A stretch of DNA of 12,517 nt from JBEKCP01 sp050014815 (GCA_050014815.1 JBEKCP010000095.1:1-12517); one strand, 5' to 3'. Shown: positions 5,094 through 12,517, numbered from the stretch's first letter. The notes: generated from the letters alone by a model not told the origin. Program-made: numbers and translations.

Positions 5094-7612
5094 TTGTCGG
5101 TTCCGGCCGGCAAGCTCAGTGCATGGCGGCCGGGCGGCAGCGTGGCCCCGGTAGCGAGCACCCGCACCGGCAGCGGCGTCTCGATCTCTACGCGGCGGCG
5201 GCCGTCCTCGACGGGCCCCCATGCGATGCGGACCGTTCCGCCGGCGGTACACAACGCGGCCTTCAGCGGAACAGTGCCGGGGGCCGTGGCCAACTCCAAG
5301 GGGTTGCAACCCACGGCGTCTATTGCCGGCCGCAGCCCCATCTGGTCTTCAATGTAGGAAATCGCTATGCCCGACGACCAGCCGTGACAGTCGCTTCGCG
5401 GCTCGCCTTCGACCTCGGGAAACGTGGTCAGCCCGGTGCGGGCCAGTACGTCGCTCCAGCGGCGGTACTGCGGGGCGATGCGCTGGACATCGCCCGCCGC
5501 GCGGCAGGCCCGAATCAGATAGTAGCGATAGAAGAAAGTCCCCGGCTGCACAACGTCGGGGCGATCCACCGAGGCGGCCAGTGCCTGGCGGGCCTCTTCA
5601 CCGCGGATCGCGCCGGCCAGCACGGCCTCCACTTGCGCGTGAACGCTCCAGGAGGTCCGGGCGGGCGTGTCGGCGACCAACGACCGCGAGCGGTTCCAGC
5701 ACCGATCGCGGATCGCCTGCCTCAGCCGCTCGGCCATCTGCTGCCAATACGGGGCGAAGGCGTGTACGCCGGCCGCCTGCTCCAGCCGGGCCGTCGCGGC
5801 CGCCGCCCGCGCGAGCATGCCGGCGACAATGGCCGAGCCGCCGTCGGACTCTTGCGGGGCATTGCCCGCCGCGAATCCGCTGGCCCAGTCCACGAAGGGC
5901 GCGTGCGGGACCCGCCCCGGCAGTCCGTCCGGCCGCAAATCGCGGGCAAATGCCTCCAGGATCGCCCGCGCCGCGGGAAGGTAGCATCGCACGAGCCCCG
6001 GGTCGCCGCGATAACGCAGAAAGTCGTCCAAGAACTCGATCCAATACAGGGAATAGGTCGGCAATATCTGTACTAGCCGCGCCGGGTAGTGGCACTGCAA
6101 CATGCCGCCGGCCATCTGACTGGCATGGAGGTCGTCGATCGCCTTGCGGGCCAACCGGTCGTCGCCGGCAAGCCAATAGTGGCAGAGGGCCTGCACCGGG
6201 CTGTCGCCGTCGAATTGGCATTGCTCGTATTGAGGGCAGTCGAAAAAGGTCTCGTGGGCGCAGAGTCGCAGCGTCTCCCAGGCCGCCTCCCAGTTCCGCG
6301 CCCCGTCGGCGTCCAGACCGGTCATCTCGGCGCGTCGCACCAGCGGGAAGCCATTGGCCAGGATCTCGCAGCGGCCCAGTTCCAGTGCCTCGCCGGCCGT
6401 GGCCACGTTGATCTGGAGATAACGGAAGGAGCGGAACCACGGCGGAGTCCAGCGCCGATCGCGTCCGCCGTCCGGGAGCAACTCGTCGCGCAAGCCCCGC
6501 AACTCGTCGCGGTCGCCGATCTGGTCGCGGCGCCTCTTGCGCTTGGCAACGGGGTCATATCCCCCCTCGGACCAGACCAGTCCCAGGGTCGCTCCCGCGC
6601 CGCCCGACCAGTGCAAGGTGGGAATGGCGTTGGTCATTCCGCCGCGGTCAACGATCAGGCGGCACTGCGTGTGCGGAGGGATGCGGAGCGGCTGGCCCGC
6701 AAACCAAGCGCGGGCATCGGTCTCGGCGACGCCTTTTACCCAAGCCAGGCGCTGCCAGGCGATCGGGTCGCGGGTCATCGGGGGCAGCGGGTCAACCAGC
6801 AGGCGACACCCCAAGGGCAAATTGCCCCAGGGGTTGGCCGCCCTATTGCAGACTACCCGCGGCTTCGCCCAACGGCGACCGTCATAATCGAGCGATTGCC
6901 AGCCCCAGGGGTGCTCGCCGGCCTGAAACCGCTCGCCCGTTCCCAAGGTCATGCGGCTGCCTTCCAGGGGCGTGGGGGCCGTATCGTGCCAGCATTGCCA
7001 GGTTGCGGCACCGCCGAGGAGCCGGTCCAGCGCGGGTTCTTCGGCGGCACAGAGGAAGAAAGCCGGCGGTCCCATCTGGCCGACGCCGCTGGCCTCGCCG
7101 GCATGCCAGACGGCCGCTGTGAGCAGGTGTTCGCCCGCGGCAAGGGCCGGCAACTCGGCCGATCGGGCCAGCCACCGCCAGGGATCGCTGCGCGAGGGGC
7201 CATCGACCAGCAGGAGGCCGTCCAGCCACACCCGCACCCGCTGGCTGCCCGTGACCCACCACCGCCGGCCGGCTTCCAACGCCTTGTCGAGCTTGAACCG
7301 GCATCGCCAGAGCACCGTCACGCCTTCGCGAGGGGCCGCGGGGTGCCAGCGGGCCGGGGCCTTCATCAGCGGATGGCCGTCTCCCAGGACCTCCGGCGGC
7401 CAGCCCCGACTGCTCGGCGGCGGGCTGGCATCGACCGCGGGCGTCGCTGGCGACGGCGGTTGGCGATCTTGGACCGGGCCCGTGGAAGTGCCGGGTTCAG
7501 CCGCCCAGCCGACCGCGTTGAGGCCGCCGGCCAGGCCCGCCGCGCCCAGCGCACTTATATTCTGTAGAAACTCGCGACGCTTGTGGAAACGCGGCCCGTG
7601 CCAAGTGCTCAT
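5090..7612 (-). CDS. Tat-exported GH78-like (alpha-L-rhamnosidase-like) glycoside hydrolase
   Basis: An 840-residue protein. The twin-arginine signal (HKRREFLQNISALGAAGLAGGL, residues 10-31) is followed by a Pro/Ser-rich linker (about 41-75), beta-sandwich-like regions (about 95-425) and an (alpha/alpha)6-type catalytic region (about 430-765). HETFFDCPQYEQCQFDGDS (453-471) corresponds to the GH78 signature usually written DCP..E....GD; E463, D468 and D470 are candidate catalytic acids. RSDCHGWSSGIA (739-750) matches the conserved histidine/tryptophan segment, and a C-terminal beta domain closes the protein. The family removes alpha-L-rhamnose from glycans, but the sequence is divergent enough that the sugar is uncertain. 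The start is chosen at the Tat signal, with GAGGTGA nine bases upstream overlapping the stop of the lyase gene. Only eight bases separate the two genes, and the LamG start overlaps its stop. Confidence 0.85.
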   Translation of the reverse strand: MSTWHGPRFHKRREFLQNISALGAAGLAGGLNAVGWAAEPGTSTGPVQDRQPPSPATPAVDASPPPSSRGWPPEVLGDGHPLMKAPARWHPAAPREGVTVLWRCRFKLDKALEAGRRWWVTGSQRVRVWLDGLLLVDGPSRSDPWRWLARSAELPALAAGEHLLTAAVWHAGEASGVGQMGPPAFFLCAAEEPALDRLLGGAATWQCWHDTAPTPLEGSRMTLGTGERFQAGEHPWGWQSLDYDGRRWAKPRVVCNRAANPWGNLPLGCRLLVDPLPPMTRDPIAWQRLAWVKGVAETDARAWFAGQPLRIPPHTQCRLIVDRGGMTNAIPTLHWSGGAGATLGLVWSEGGYDPVAKRKRRRDQIGDRDELRGLRDELLPDGGRDRRWTPPWFRSFRYLQINVATAGEALELGRCEILANGFPLVRRAEMTGLDADGARNWEAAWETLRLCAHETFFDCPQYEQCQFDGDSPVQALCHYWLAGDDRLARKAIDDLHASQMAGGMLQCHYPARLVQILPTYSLYWIEFLDDFLRYRGDPGLVRCYLPAARAILEAFARDLRPDGLPGRVPHAPFVDWASGFAAGNAPQESDGGSAIVAGMLARAAAATARLEQAAGVHAFAPYWQQMAERLRQAIRDRCWNRSRSLVADTPARTSWSVHAQVEAVLAGAIRGEEARQALAASVDRPDVVQPGTFFYRYYLIRACRAAGDVQRIAPQYRRWSDVLARTGLTTFPEVEGEPRSDCHGWSSGIAISYIEDQMGLRPAIDAVGCNPLELATAPGTVPLKAALCTAGGTVRIAWGPVEDGRRRVEIETPLPVRVLATGATLPPGRHALSLPAGTDK

Positions 7613-7620
7613 GGTCGAAA

Positions 7621-9987
7621 TCACCTCAGTTCCAGCCACCCGTCGCGGATCGCGGCGGGGGTCTCTTTGCCGTTGAGAATGAGTTTGGGTGTGCCGCTGA
7701 CGCGCAGCTTCATGGCTGTAAGCGGCCCTTCGACCACCACGCGATCCCCGCCGGCGCGGAGGTATACACTGTCGGAGAACGTGAACGACTCGCCGTTGCC
7801 GGCAAGCGTCAACGGCCGCTCGTACTCGTCGCCGAAGCGGATGAGCACGCGGTCGTCGATCCCGCTCTGCGGTTGGCCTCGGACGGCTACAGCCAGGCCA
7901 GCGGGCGATTGGGCGATGCGCTCGAACCGGGCGATCTTCTGCCCCGCCGCTCCGCCCGCAAACGGCTCGTGGACCGCGGCCAGCGCGGTGGCGGTCCCGC
8001 GACGGCGGGCCATGAGGACCGCGGTTGTCTTGGCATCGGTCCCCGGCGGCGTAAACGCGAACAGCGCGGTGTCCGGCTCCCCGAGCATGTGGACCCGCAC
8101 GCCGAAGACATCCTTGCCCTCGCCGCCCTGCACGAGGGTCTCGGTCCAGGCGGCCTCGCCGACCGCCTTCTTGCGGACGTTGGCCGGCTCCGGCGGCTTC
8201 TTGTTCTTCGCAAGCTGCGGGTCCCAGAAGGGCGACTGGCTCAACTCGTTCGAGTCGGCCCACGGCGCCCCATCGGCGCCGAGCACCTGGCCCGGCCCCT
8301 GCACGTGCCAGTCGTAGACCCGCGGCCGGTCGCTTTGCAGCCAGAAGACGTCGAGCAGGTAGTCGTCGGTCAGCACGAGGCACCGTTGGGCGTCCACGCC
8401 CGGATAGAGGGCCAGCTCGACTTCCTCCATCGCGCCTTCCTTGTTCGGCCGCTGGACTTTCTGCGGCTTGGCGCGAACGGCGACGAAGCGGGCGGCCGGG
8501 CCGAGCCGCTGCCGGATCTGCTGGTGAGCGCATCCCTCCTCGCCGCTGTCGACGTATTGGATCTGGAGGCCGTCGACCACCACGCCGCTGCCTTGCCCGC
8601 GGACGCTGTCGCGCCAGGGATCGCCGCCGGCGTACCCGGGCCAGACGACGCCCTGCTTGTTGTAGACGAGCCGGTTCCGGGCCACGTACTGGAGGATCGA
8701 AAAGCAGTCGTGTACGTAGTGGACGTAGTACATGCCGAACTGCAGGGCGACCGCTGGCTTGGGCGACTCCCAATAGGCCGGGCTCTCTTCGGCCCGCAGC
8801 AGGGCAAATCCCCGCTCCGGCGTAACGAACGAGCTCGCCGCCGGCGGCCTGGCCTTCTTCGGGTCGATCGGGCCGAGCCCGAAGTAGAGCGACGGCAGGT
8901 AGAGGTCTTCGCCCGGCTTGCGCAATTGGGCGAGGAAGTAATCGAACCCGGCGTCGGGGAACCGGCGGTGCCCGATCTCCCACCAGAGCGGCGGTTGCAT
9001 CTTCTGGATCGGGCCCTGCATCATGAACTGGGCCCACCAGGGCGATCCGCCGCTTCCGTCGGCCGCGTAGCCCCGGACGGCGTAAAGCGGGGCGGCGTCG
9101 CCCATGTTGACCGTGAGGAAGTCGGCCGTTCCGCCGGCGATCGGCAGGCGGGGATACGCGACCGCGATGAGCGACCCGAGGAAGTTGCGCATGTTCGCGC
9201 CCCCCTTGCCCGTGTAGCCGTAGCCGTATTGCGGCAGCCCAAGGCGTTCGAGCCCCTCGCACCAGAGCAGCATGGCGCCGATGTTCGAGGCGAACTTGCC
9301 GAACTCCTCCATGTAGAACCGGTCGCCCGCCACGTAAGAGTCCATGTACCATTTCCAGCCGCCCAGCGCCCCGAAGACGTCCCGGATGTTCTTCTCGTCG
9401 CGGCTGGCAACGGCCAGCACGTGGATGCCGGCCACGGTCGGCCATTGCATGTTGGGCAGCCAGCCGGTCCGCGGCCGATCGGGTTTGGACCATGGGCCCT
9501 TGGTCGCCAGCAGCCAGTCGACGTAGCCGCGGATCGTCGCCTCGATGTCGCGGCGCTGCTCGGGGCTCAGCTCATCATAGAGAACGTCATAGCGCAAGGC
9601 GTCCAGCGTGCGGTCGTCGCGATAGGCCAGGTTGCCGGTGGCCGGATTGCCCGGCTTGTTCGCCCCGGGCCGGGCGCCGATGAACCGGAGCAGGGCCTGT
9701 TTCTCCGCTTCGCCCGCCTTCTTGTCGCCCAGCACGGCGTACTGGAAGAGGTTGAGCCAGGAGCGGTTGCCGCCCCGGCCGCCGCTTTCCATGGCGGCCA
9801 TCCGCTCGTATTGCCGCCTGGCCGCCGGGTCGGTCTCGATCCGCTGCCCTGTCGCGGCCGCCTCGTCCTTGGTCCACAAGAGCAGCGGATGCTCGACCTT
9901 CCGGGCCTGGCCGAAGGCCGCCGCCGCACTGGCGGCAAAGATCACCCCTGCACCGGCTTGCACAATCCACGTTCGACGCAACAGCAT
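7621..9987 (-). CDS. Secreted heparinase II/III-like polysaccharide lyase
   Basis: A 788-residue protein with a Sec signal peptide (MLLRRTWIVQAGAGVIFAASAAAAFG, likely cleaved after G26). An alpha/alpha-toroid-like N-terminal half (about 35-340; NMQWPT at 179-184) is followed by a beta-rich half. There, YVHYVHDCFSILQYVARNRLVYN (421-443) and DPWRDSVRGQGSGVVVDG (456-473) match the heparinase II/III C-terminal domain, and YDWHVQGPGQV (558-568) is a further family mark. Members cleave uronic-acid polysaccharides (heparan sulfate, alginate, ulvan) by beta-elimination. H423 or H426 and nearby tyrosines such as Y216 are candidate catalytic residues by position only. The start at 9987 is preferred over an ATG 20 codons earlier because AGGAG sits eight bases upstream and the signal peptide begins there. 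It is the first gene of the three-gene operon. The exact substrate cannot be assigned. Confidence 0.85.
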   Translation of the reverse strand: MLLRRTWIVQAGAGVIFAASAAAAFGQARKVEHPLLLWTKDEAAATGQRIETDPAARRQYERMAAMESGGRGGNRSWLNLFQYAVLGDKKAGEAEKQALLRFIGARPGANKPGNPATGNLAYRDDRTLDALRYDVLYDELSPEQRRDIEATIRGYVDWLLATKGPWSKPDRPRTGWLPNMQWPTVAGIHVLAVASRDEKNIRDVFGALGGWKWYMDSYVAGDRFYMEEFGKFASNIGAMLLWCEGLERLGLPQYGYGYTGKGGANMRNFLGSLIAVAYPRLPIAGGTADFLTVNMGDAAPLYAVRGYAADGSGGSPWWAQFMMQGPIQKMQPPLWWEIGHRRFPDAGFDYFLAQLRKPGEDLYLPSLYFGLGPIDPKKARPPAASSFVTPERGFALLRAEESPAYWESPKPAVALQFGMYYVHYVHDCFSILQYVARNRLVYNKQGVVWPGYAGGDPWRDSVRGQGSGVVVDGLQIQYVDSGEEGCAHQQIRQRLGPAARFVAVRAKPQKVQRPNKEGAMEEVELALYPGVDAQRCLVLTDDYLLDVFWLQSDRPRVYDWHVQGPGQVLGADGAPWADSNELSQSPFWDPQLAKNKKPPEPANVRKKAVGEAAWTETLVQGGEGKDVFGVRVHMLGEPDTALFAFTPPGTDAKTTAVLMARRRGTATALAAVHEPFAGGAAGQKIARFERIAQSPAGLAVAVRGQPQSGIDDRVLIRFGDEYERPLTLAGNGESFTFSDSVYLRAGGDRVVVEGPLTAMKLRVSGTPKLILNGKETPAAIRDGWLELR

Positions 9988-10045
9988 GGCGAGGGCTCCT
10001 GGGCGGGGTAAGGGGCGGGCGGAACGGACAGACTTGATTCCAAGC

Positions 10046-10059
10046 AACTGCCGGCAGTT
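10046..10059. promoter_or_regulatory. Palindrome AACTGCCGGCAGTT upstream of the glycan operon
   Basis: A perfect 14-bp palindrome, 58 bases before the lyase ATG and in the position of a promoter or operator. The adjoining CTTGATTCCAAG (10033-10044) is also near-palindromic. A homodimeric regulator could bind here to control the operon. No confident -35/-10 pair was found, so the operator role is an inference. Confidence 0.4.
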
Positions 10060-10136
10060 TAAGCCATACCAAGCGCGGCCGCAAGAGGGCGGAAAACGCT
10101 ACCGCCCATGTTGAGAAAAGGCCGCACCTCCCCCGG

Positions 10137-10156
10137 CCAACCTTCGGTCGGTGCCC
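10137..10156. repeat. Second copy of a 20-bp piece of the left palindromic element
   Basis: Exactly identical over 20 bases to 308-327, including the CUUCGG loop, and about 9.8 kb away. It lies in the 187-base gap between the response regulator and the lyase gene. The same gap has a 6-bp hairpin (GGGCGG 10087-10092 with CCGCCC 10102-10107). Confidence 0.7.
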
Positions 10157-10174
10157 GTCGACCCACCCTGCCCT

Positions 10175-10969
10175 CTAATCCCCAACCCCTGATCCCGGGG
10201 CCACGTGGATCTGGGCCACGAGCCACTCGCCCCGCTCGTTCTGAAAAGGGATGCTCGTCACGCGCCAGGGCAGTCCGGTTTCACCGGACGAGACCTGCTC
10301 GGTCACCACGGTCCGGAGGGTCCTCAGGGCCTCCGCGGCGGGCGACCGCTCCCGCGCGGCGTATCCGCCCGGAAAATACCCGTCGCACGTCTTCCCGTGG
10401 TAGTCGCCCAGCGCCGAGCGCAGGTGGGGATCGACGTAGCGGAGGTTGGAATCCGCATCGACGACGTGCAGGCGGGCCCCGACGACGGCCACGAAAAGGC
10501 GGACGTACTGCTCCATTGCGGCGGCGGCCTCCTCGGTCGCCTTGTGCGCCGCGATCCTGGCCTCCAGGTGACGATTCATCCGCGCGATCGTGTCCCGATC
10601 GGTCCTCGCCCGGAGCACGCTGCGGACCCTGGCCAAGAGCAGTTCTTTACTGGAGGGCCCGATGAGATAGTCGTCGGCCCCGTCCGCCATGCCCTGGCGG
10701 ACATCGTCCGACTGCGACACGGCACCCCCCAGTACGACCGCGATCTCGCACAACTGGGGATCCGATTTCAGCCGGCGGCAGAGGTCCAGGGCCTGGTGGT
10801 CGGGCAGGGCGAGATCCAGCAGGACGAGGTCGGGCGACTCGGCCGCCAGCACCTCCATCGCCAGGACGCCGCTCGTGGTGGTCGAGGCGTCGTAACCTTC
10901 CTCGTTGAGATAGCGGGCCGATCGCTGGGCCGTTTCGGGCGAATTCGCGATGACGACGATCTTGGCCAT
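10175..10969 (-). CDS. Atypical response regulator: degenerate receiver plus PAS domain
   Basis: A 264-residue protein. Residues 1-120 have the receiver fold (KIVVIANSPETAQRSARYLNEEGYDASTTTSG, then DLVLLDLALPD with D52 as phospho-acceptor position, then GADDYLIGP). Aligned to CheY, the acidic pair is A8/N9, the switch Thr/Ser is G82 and the conserved Lys is G104, so only the Asp remains. A charged helical linker (about 121-158) leads to a PAS-like domain (about 159-258; ARLHVVDADSNLRYVD, then TSIPFQNERGEWLVAQIHVA). There is no DNA-binding, kinase or cyclic-dinucleotide output domain, which suggests signalling by protein contact. The ATG at 10969 follows GGACGTGAG. It lies 43 bases after the TPR gene in the same direction, so the two may form an operon, and 187 bases before the glycan operon. 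Confidence 0.85.
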   Translation of the reverse strand: MAKIVVIANSPETAQRSARYLNEEGYDASTTTSGVLAMEVLAAESPDLVLLDLALPDHQALDLCRRLKSDPQLCEIAVVLGGAVSQSDDVRQGMADGADDYLIGPSSKELLLARVRSVLRARTDRDTIARMNRHLEARIAAHKATEEAAAAMEQYVRLFVAVVGARLHVVDADSNLRYVDPHLRSALGDYHGKTCDGYFPGGYAARERSPAAEALRTLRTVVTEQVSSGETGLPWRVTSIPFQNERGEWLVAQIHVAPGSGVGD

Positions 10970-11012
10970 CTCACGTCCGTTTTTCGAAGCGATGCCTCGA
11001 GCGCTCGCGGCG

Positions 11013-12200
11013 TCAGGGTGCGGCGGGCGGCGGCGGCGGGATCGCCCCGGGGGCGGACCCGCCCGGCGCCGACCCTTGGCCCGCCTTGGGCGTCTTGGCC
11101 AACTCCTGTGCAATGTTGGCCGGCACCTGGCCCCCCGCCGCAACCAGGAGGTTGGCGGCCACCCGGTCGTGCGTCTCCAGGGTCAATGCCTTGAGCAACT
11201 GCGTCTGGGCCGCGTCCTTGTGCCCCTCGGACAAGTACAAGAAGCCCAAGAGGAACCGGGATGTCGGCGAAGTGGGGTTCTTGCCCACGTCCTTCTCCAG
11301 GGCCGTGAGCTGATCGGTGAACGGCTTGATGTTGCCGTAGTAACCGTACAGCGTCGCCCAGTCGGGCGTCTTGCCCATGGCGGCAATCGCATGGGCCTCC
11401 ATGGCCGCCCCGTCATAATTGCCCTGCGCAAACATCGAGAGCGCCAAGAGCAGGTGTACGCCGGGGTCCTGGGGGTTGTCGATTGCGGCGTGGGCGGACT
11501 GCTTCAGCGAGCCGCGGTAGTCGCCCGACTGGAACGCCCCCACGGCCTGCGCGTAGTAGCCGCTCGTGCCCGCCGTATCCTCCGACCCGTAGGCAACGGT
11601 GTACGGCGGGTTCACGCCTGCCGCTGTCCCGGGAGCGTCCCCCGTCGAGACCACCTCCGGATTGACGTACATGTAATACGGGTAGGTCGCGTAGTCACAA
11701 GTGCCGTTCCAGCACGACGGATACTGCCACCAGAAGTTCGAATAGTAATAGGGGTACCACCAGCCGAAGCCGAGGTCCCACCACGGGGCAAAGAAGAAAC
11801 CGCGGTTGTACCGCCACCAATCGTGGCCGCGGTCGAAGGCCCACTGGTTCGAGCGGTAGTGATTCCAATCACCGTGCTCGTTCCAGTGCGCGTTTCCGCT
11901 GAAGGTGTTCCACTTCTGCTGCGGGCCGAAGGTGTTCCACTTCTGCTGCGGGCCGACCGAGTTGAAGTTGCCGACGCGCGGGGAGTTGAAGTTGGAGTAG
12001 TTGTGCACGTTTCCGCCGCCCCAATTCGAGCCGCTGGACGATTGCATTTGCATTTTGCCTCCGCCCGAACCGCCGCTCGACCCGCCGGGGCCGCCGCCAC
12101 CTCCTCCATGATGATCATGCGCGAGGGCCAGGGCGGAACTAAGGGCCATCAAGCCGGCCACAGCCAAGCAGACGCCGAATCTCCGAACATGCAAGTTCAT
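11013..12200 (-). CDS. Secreted aromatic-rich protein with C-terminal TPR repeats
   Basis: A 395-residue protein with a Sec signal peptide (residues 1-27, ending ALALA before HDHH). A His/Gly/Ser-rich stretch (28-65) is followed by an Asn/Trp/Tyr-rich segment (about 66-180; FFFAPWWDLGFGWWYPYYYSN at 135-155, and the possible disulfide C163-WNGT-C168). A helical TPR-like region spans about 212-355 (YYAQAVGAFQSGDYRGSLKQSAHAAIDNP, then SRFLLGFLYLSEGHKDAAQTQLLKAL). The tail is Pro/Ala-rich. Similar architecture is familiar in planctomycete exported proteins of unknown function; a role in the envelope or as a scaffold is only a guess. The start is secure because a near-perfect AGGAGGTGAT lies just upstream. 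A 9-residue unit GPQQKWNTF is duplicated at 83-100. The response regulator gene follows 43 bases downstream. Confidence 0.85.
   Translation of the reverse strand: MNLHVRRFGVCLAVAGLMALSSALALAHDHHGGGGGGPGGSSGGSGGGKMQMQSSSGSNWGGGNVHNYSNFNSPRVGNFNSVGPQQKWNTFGPQQKWNTFSGNAHWNEHGDWNHYRSNQWAFDRGHDWWRYNRGFFFAPWWDLGFGWWYPYYYSNFWWQYPSCWNGTCDYATYPYYMYVNPEVVSTGDAPGTAAGVNPPYTVAYGSEDTAGTSGYYAQAVGAFQSGDYRGSLKQSAHAAIDNPQDPGVHLLLALSMFAQGNYDGAAMEAHAIAAMGKTPDWATLYGYYGNIKPFTDQLTALEKDVGKNPTSPTSRFLLGFLYLSEGHKDAAQTQLLKALTLETHDRVAANLLVAAGGQVPANIAQELAKTPKAGQGSAPGGSAPGAIPPPPPAAP
11901..11954. repeat. 27-bp perfect tandem duplication inside the TPR gene
   Basis: Two identical 27-base units (11901-11927 and 11928-11954) encode GPQQKWNTF twice in frame. 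Perfect identity at all positions, including third codon positions, points to a recent duplication by slippage or unequal exchange. Confidence 0.9.
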
Positions 12201-12203
12201 AGC

Positions 12204-12213
12204 ATCACCTCCT
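12204..12213 (-). promoter_or_regulatory. Near-perfect Shine-Dalgarno site of the TPR gene
   Basis: AGGAGGTGAT on the minus strand is almost fully complementary to the 16S rRNA 3' end. It lies seven bases (counted from AGGAGG) before the ATG at 12200. It fixes the start and suggests strong translation. Confidence 0.75.
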
Positions 12214-12249
12214 CCATCACGCGAGGGAATGGTCTTTCGCCGTACTGCA

Positions 12250-12267
12250 TGCCTGCACCGGCAGGCA
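12250..12267. promoter_or_regulatory. 7-bp inverted repeat upstream of the TPR gene
   Basis: TGCCTGC (12250-12256) pairs with GCAGGCA (12261-12267) around ACCG, 50 bases before the TPR gene start. It could be a leader hairpin or an operator. No confident promoter was found near it. Confidence 0.35.
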
Positions 12268-12337
12268 CGCGAATTGACATGTTATTCACTGCTGAATTCT
12301 ACACCCGAACGGGGACAGCGGCCAGGAGTTCGGCGAA

Positions 12338-12507
12338 AAAAAGGGGACTGGCTCCGTGGCGCAGGTTGCTTGCCGTTGGAAGAATCGCCGCCGCGACGGT
12401 GCCTGTCCCCCTTTTTTCGCCCTCCGGGGAAAGGGGACAGGCACCGTCGCCGCAACCCGTTTGCCCACCGCCACATCGAGCGTGGCGACGGAGCCAGTCC
12501 CCTTTCC
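12338..12507. repeat. Nested pair of perfect 18-bp inverted repeats
   Basis: The outer arms are 12340-12357 with 12488-12505 (GGGGACTGGCTCCGT with its complement, plus AAA/TTT). The inner arms are 12393-12410 with 12433-12450 (GGGGACAGGCACCGTCGC and its complement). Poly-A/T runs adjoin the arms. Another GGGGACAG lies outside at 12311. The two arm families share the pattern GGGGAC(A/T)GGC(A/T)CCGT. The stretch 12201-12517 has no convincing gene; its short ORFs are translations of these repeats. Confidence 0.85.
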
Positions 12508-12517
12508 AATCTTGCGC

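Noticed and set aside
7613..9493. Upstream extension of the GH78-like gene frame to an ATG at 9493
   Set aside because: The extension overlaps the lyase gene in another frame and is Arg/Gly-rich. A Tat signal and ribosome-binding site mark the real start at 7612.
6089..10011. Very long plus-strand open frames opposite the glycan operon (for example 6089-7567 and 7873-10011)
   Set aside because: They are antisense shadows of GC-rich minus-strand genes: low-complexity Arg/Gly/Pro/Ala-rich translations with no recognisable domain, while the minus-strand frames have clear families, signals and ribosome-binding sites.
12274..12279. TTGACA on the plus strand as a promoter at the right end
   Set aside because: No acceptable -10 box lies at a 16-18 base spacing and no gene starts to the right within the window.
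12311..12507. The repeats at the right end as a CRISPR array
   Set aside because: The repeats are inverted, of two different kinds, and lack regular spacers; no cas gene is present.
12282..12509. Short minus-strand ORFs of 62-75 codons at the right end
   Set aside because: They are translations of the inverted repeats, with no good start site or family resemblance.

Overview
This window is high-GC bacterial DNA and most likely comes from a planctomycete, probably of the Pirellulales type. That reading rests on the gene content: secreted glycan-degrading enzymes with a standalone LamG protein, an aromatic-rich secreted TPR protein, an ISAzo13-type transposase relic, and many short palindromic repeats built on GGGGACAG-like words. 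It is a judgement from recalled families, not from a search.

Left part (1-1620). The first 89 bases are the start of a secreted protein on the minus strand, with a good sigma70-type promoter. A complex nested palindrome (225-389) follows. Next is a broken ISAzo13-family transposase (minus strand) with an A7-tract frameshift and a large internal deletion. The stretch ends at 1572-1616 in what looks like only the 3' part of a tRNA-His gene, from the anticodon arm to the discriminator base, followed by a terminator hairpin. This is the expected scar of an element integrated at tRNA-His. If so, bases 1 to about 1571 are the right end of an integrated element, and native chromosome starts at about 1572.

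Middle part (1620-4500). On the plus strand lies a ybaK-type Cys-tRNA(Pro) deacylase. It converges on a minus-strand pair: an Nramp/MntH divalent-metal transporter followed by a universal stress protein. A perfect 10-bp-stem hairpin sits between those two. Upstream of mntH is the 3' stub of a TPR-type gene.

Right part (4500-12200), all on the minus strand. In transcription order: a secreted aromatic-rich TPR protein, an atypical response regulator (receiver plus coiled linker plus PAS) that has lost most receiver active-site residues, and then a tight three-gene glycan-degradation cluster. The cluster consists of a secreted heparinase II/III-like lyase, a Tat-exported GH78-like (alpha-L-rhamnosidase-like) protein, and a LamG-fold protein whose start codon overlaps the preceding stop. 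The first pair is separated by 8 bases and the second overlaps by 4, so they are almost certainly one operon. A lyase plus a rhamnosidase-like enzyme suggests a uronic-acid- and rhamnose-containing polysaccharide, but the substrate cannot be read from the sequence.

The right end (12201-12517) has no convincing gene. It holds a nested pair of perfect 18-bp inverted repeats related to palindromes at 1705 and 2753. No CRISPR array, complete IS, rRNA or intact tRNA was seen. I did not find a clearly new multi-gene system. The most interesting items are the palindromic repeat family, the tRNA-His scar and the degenerate receiver protein.
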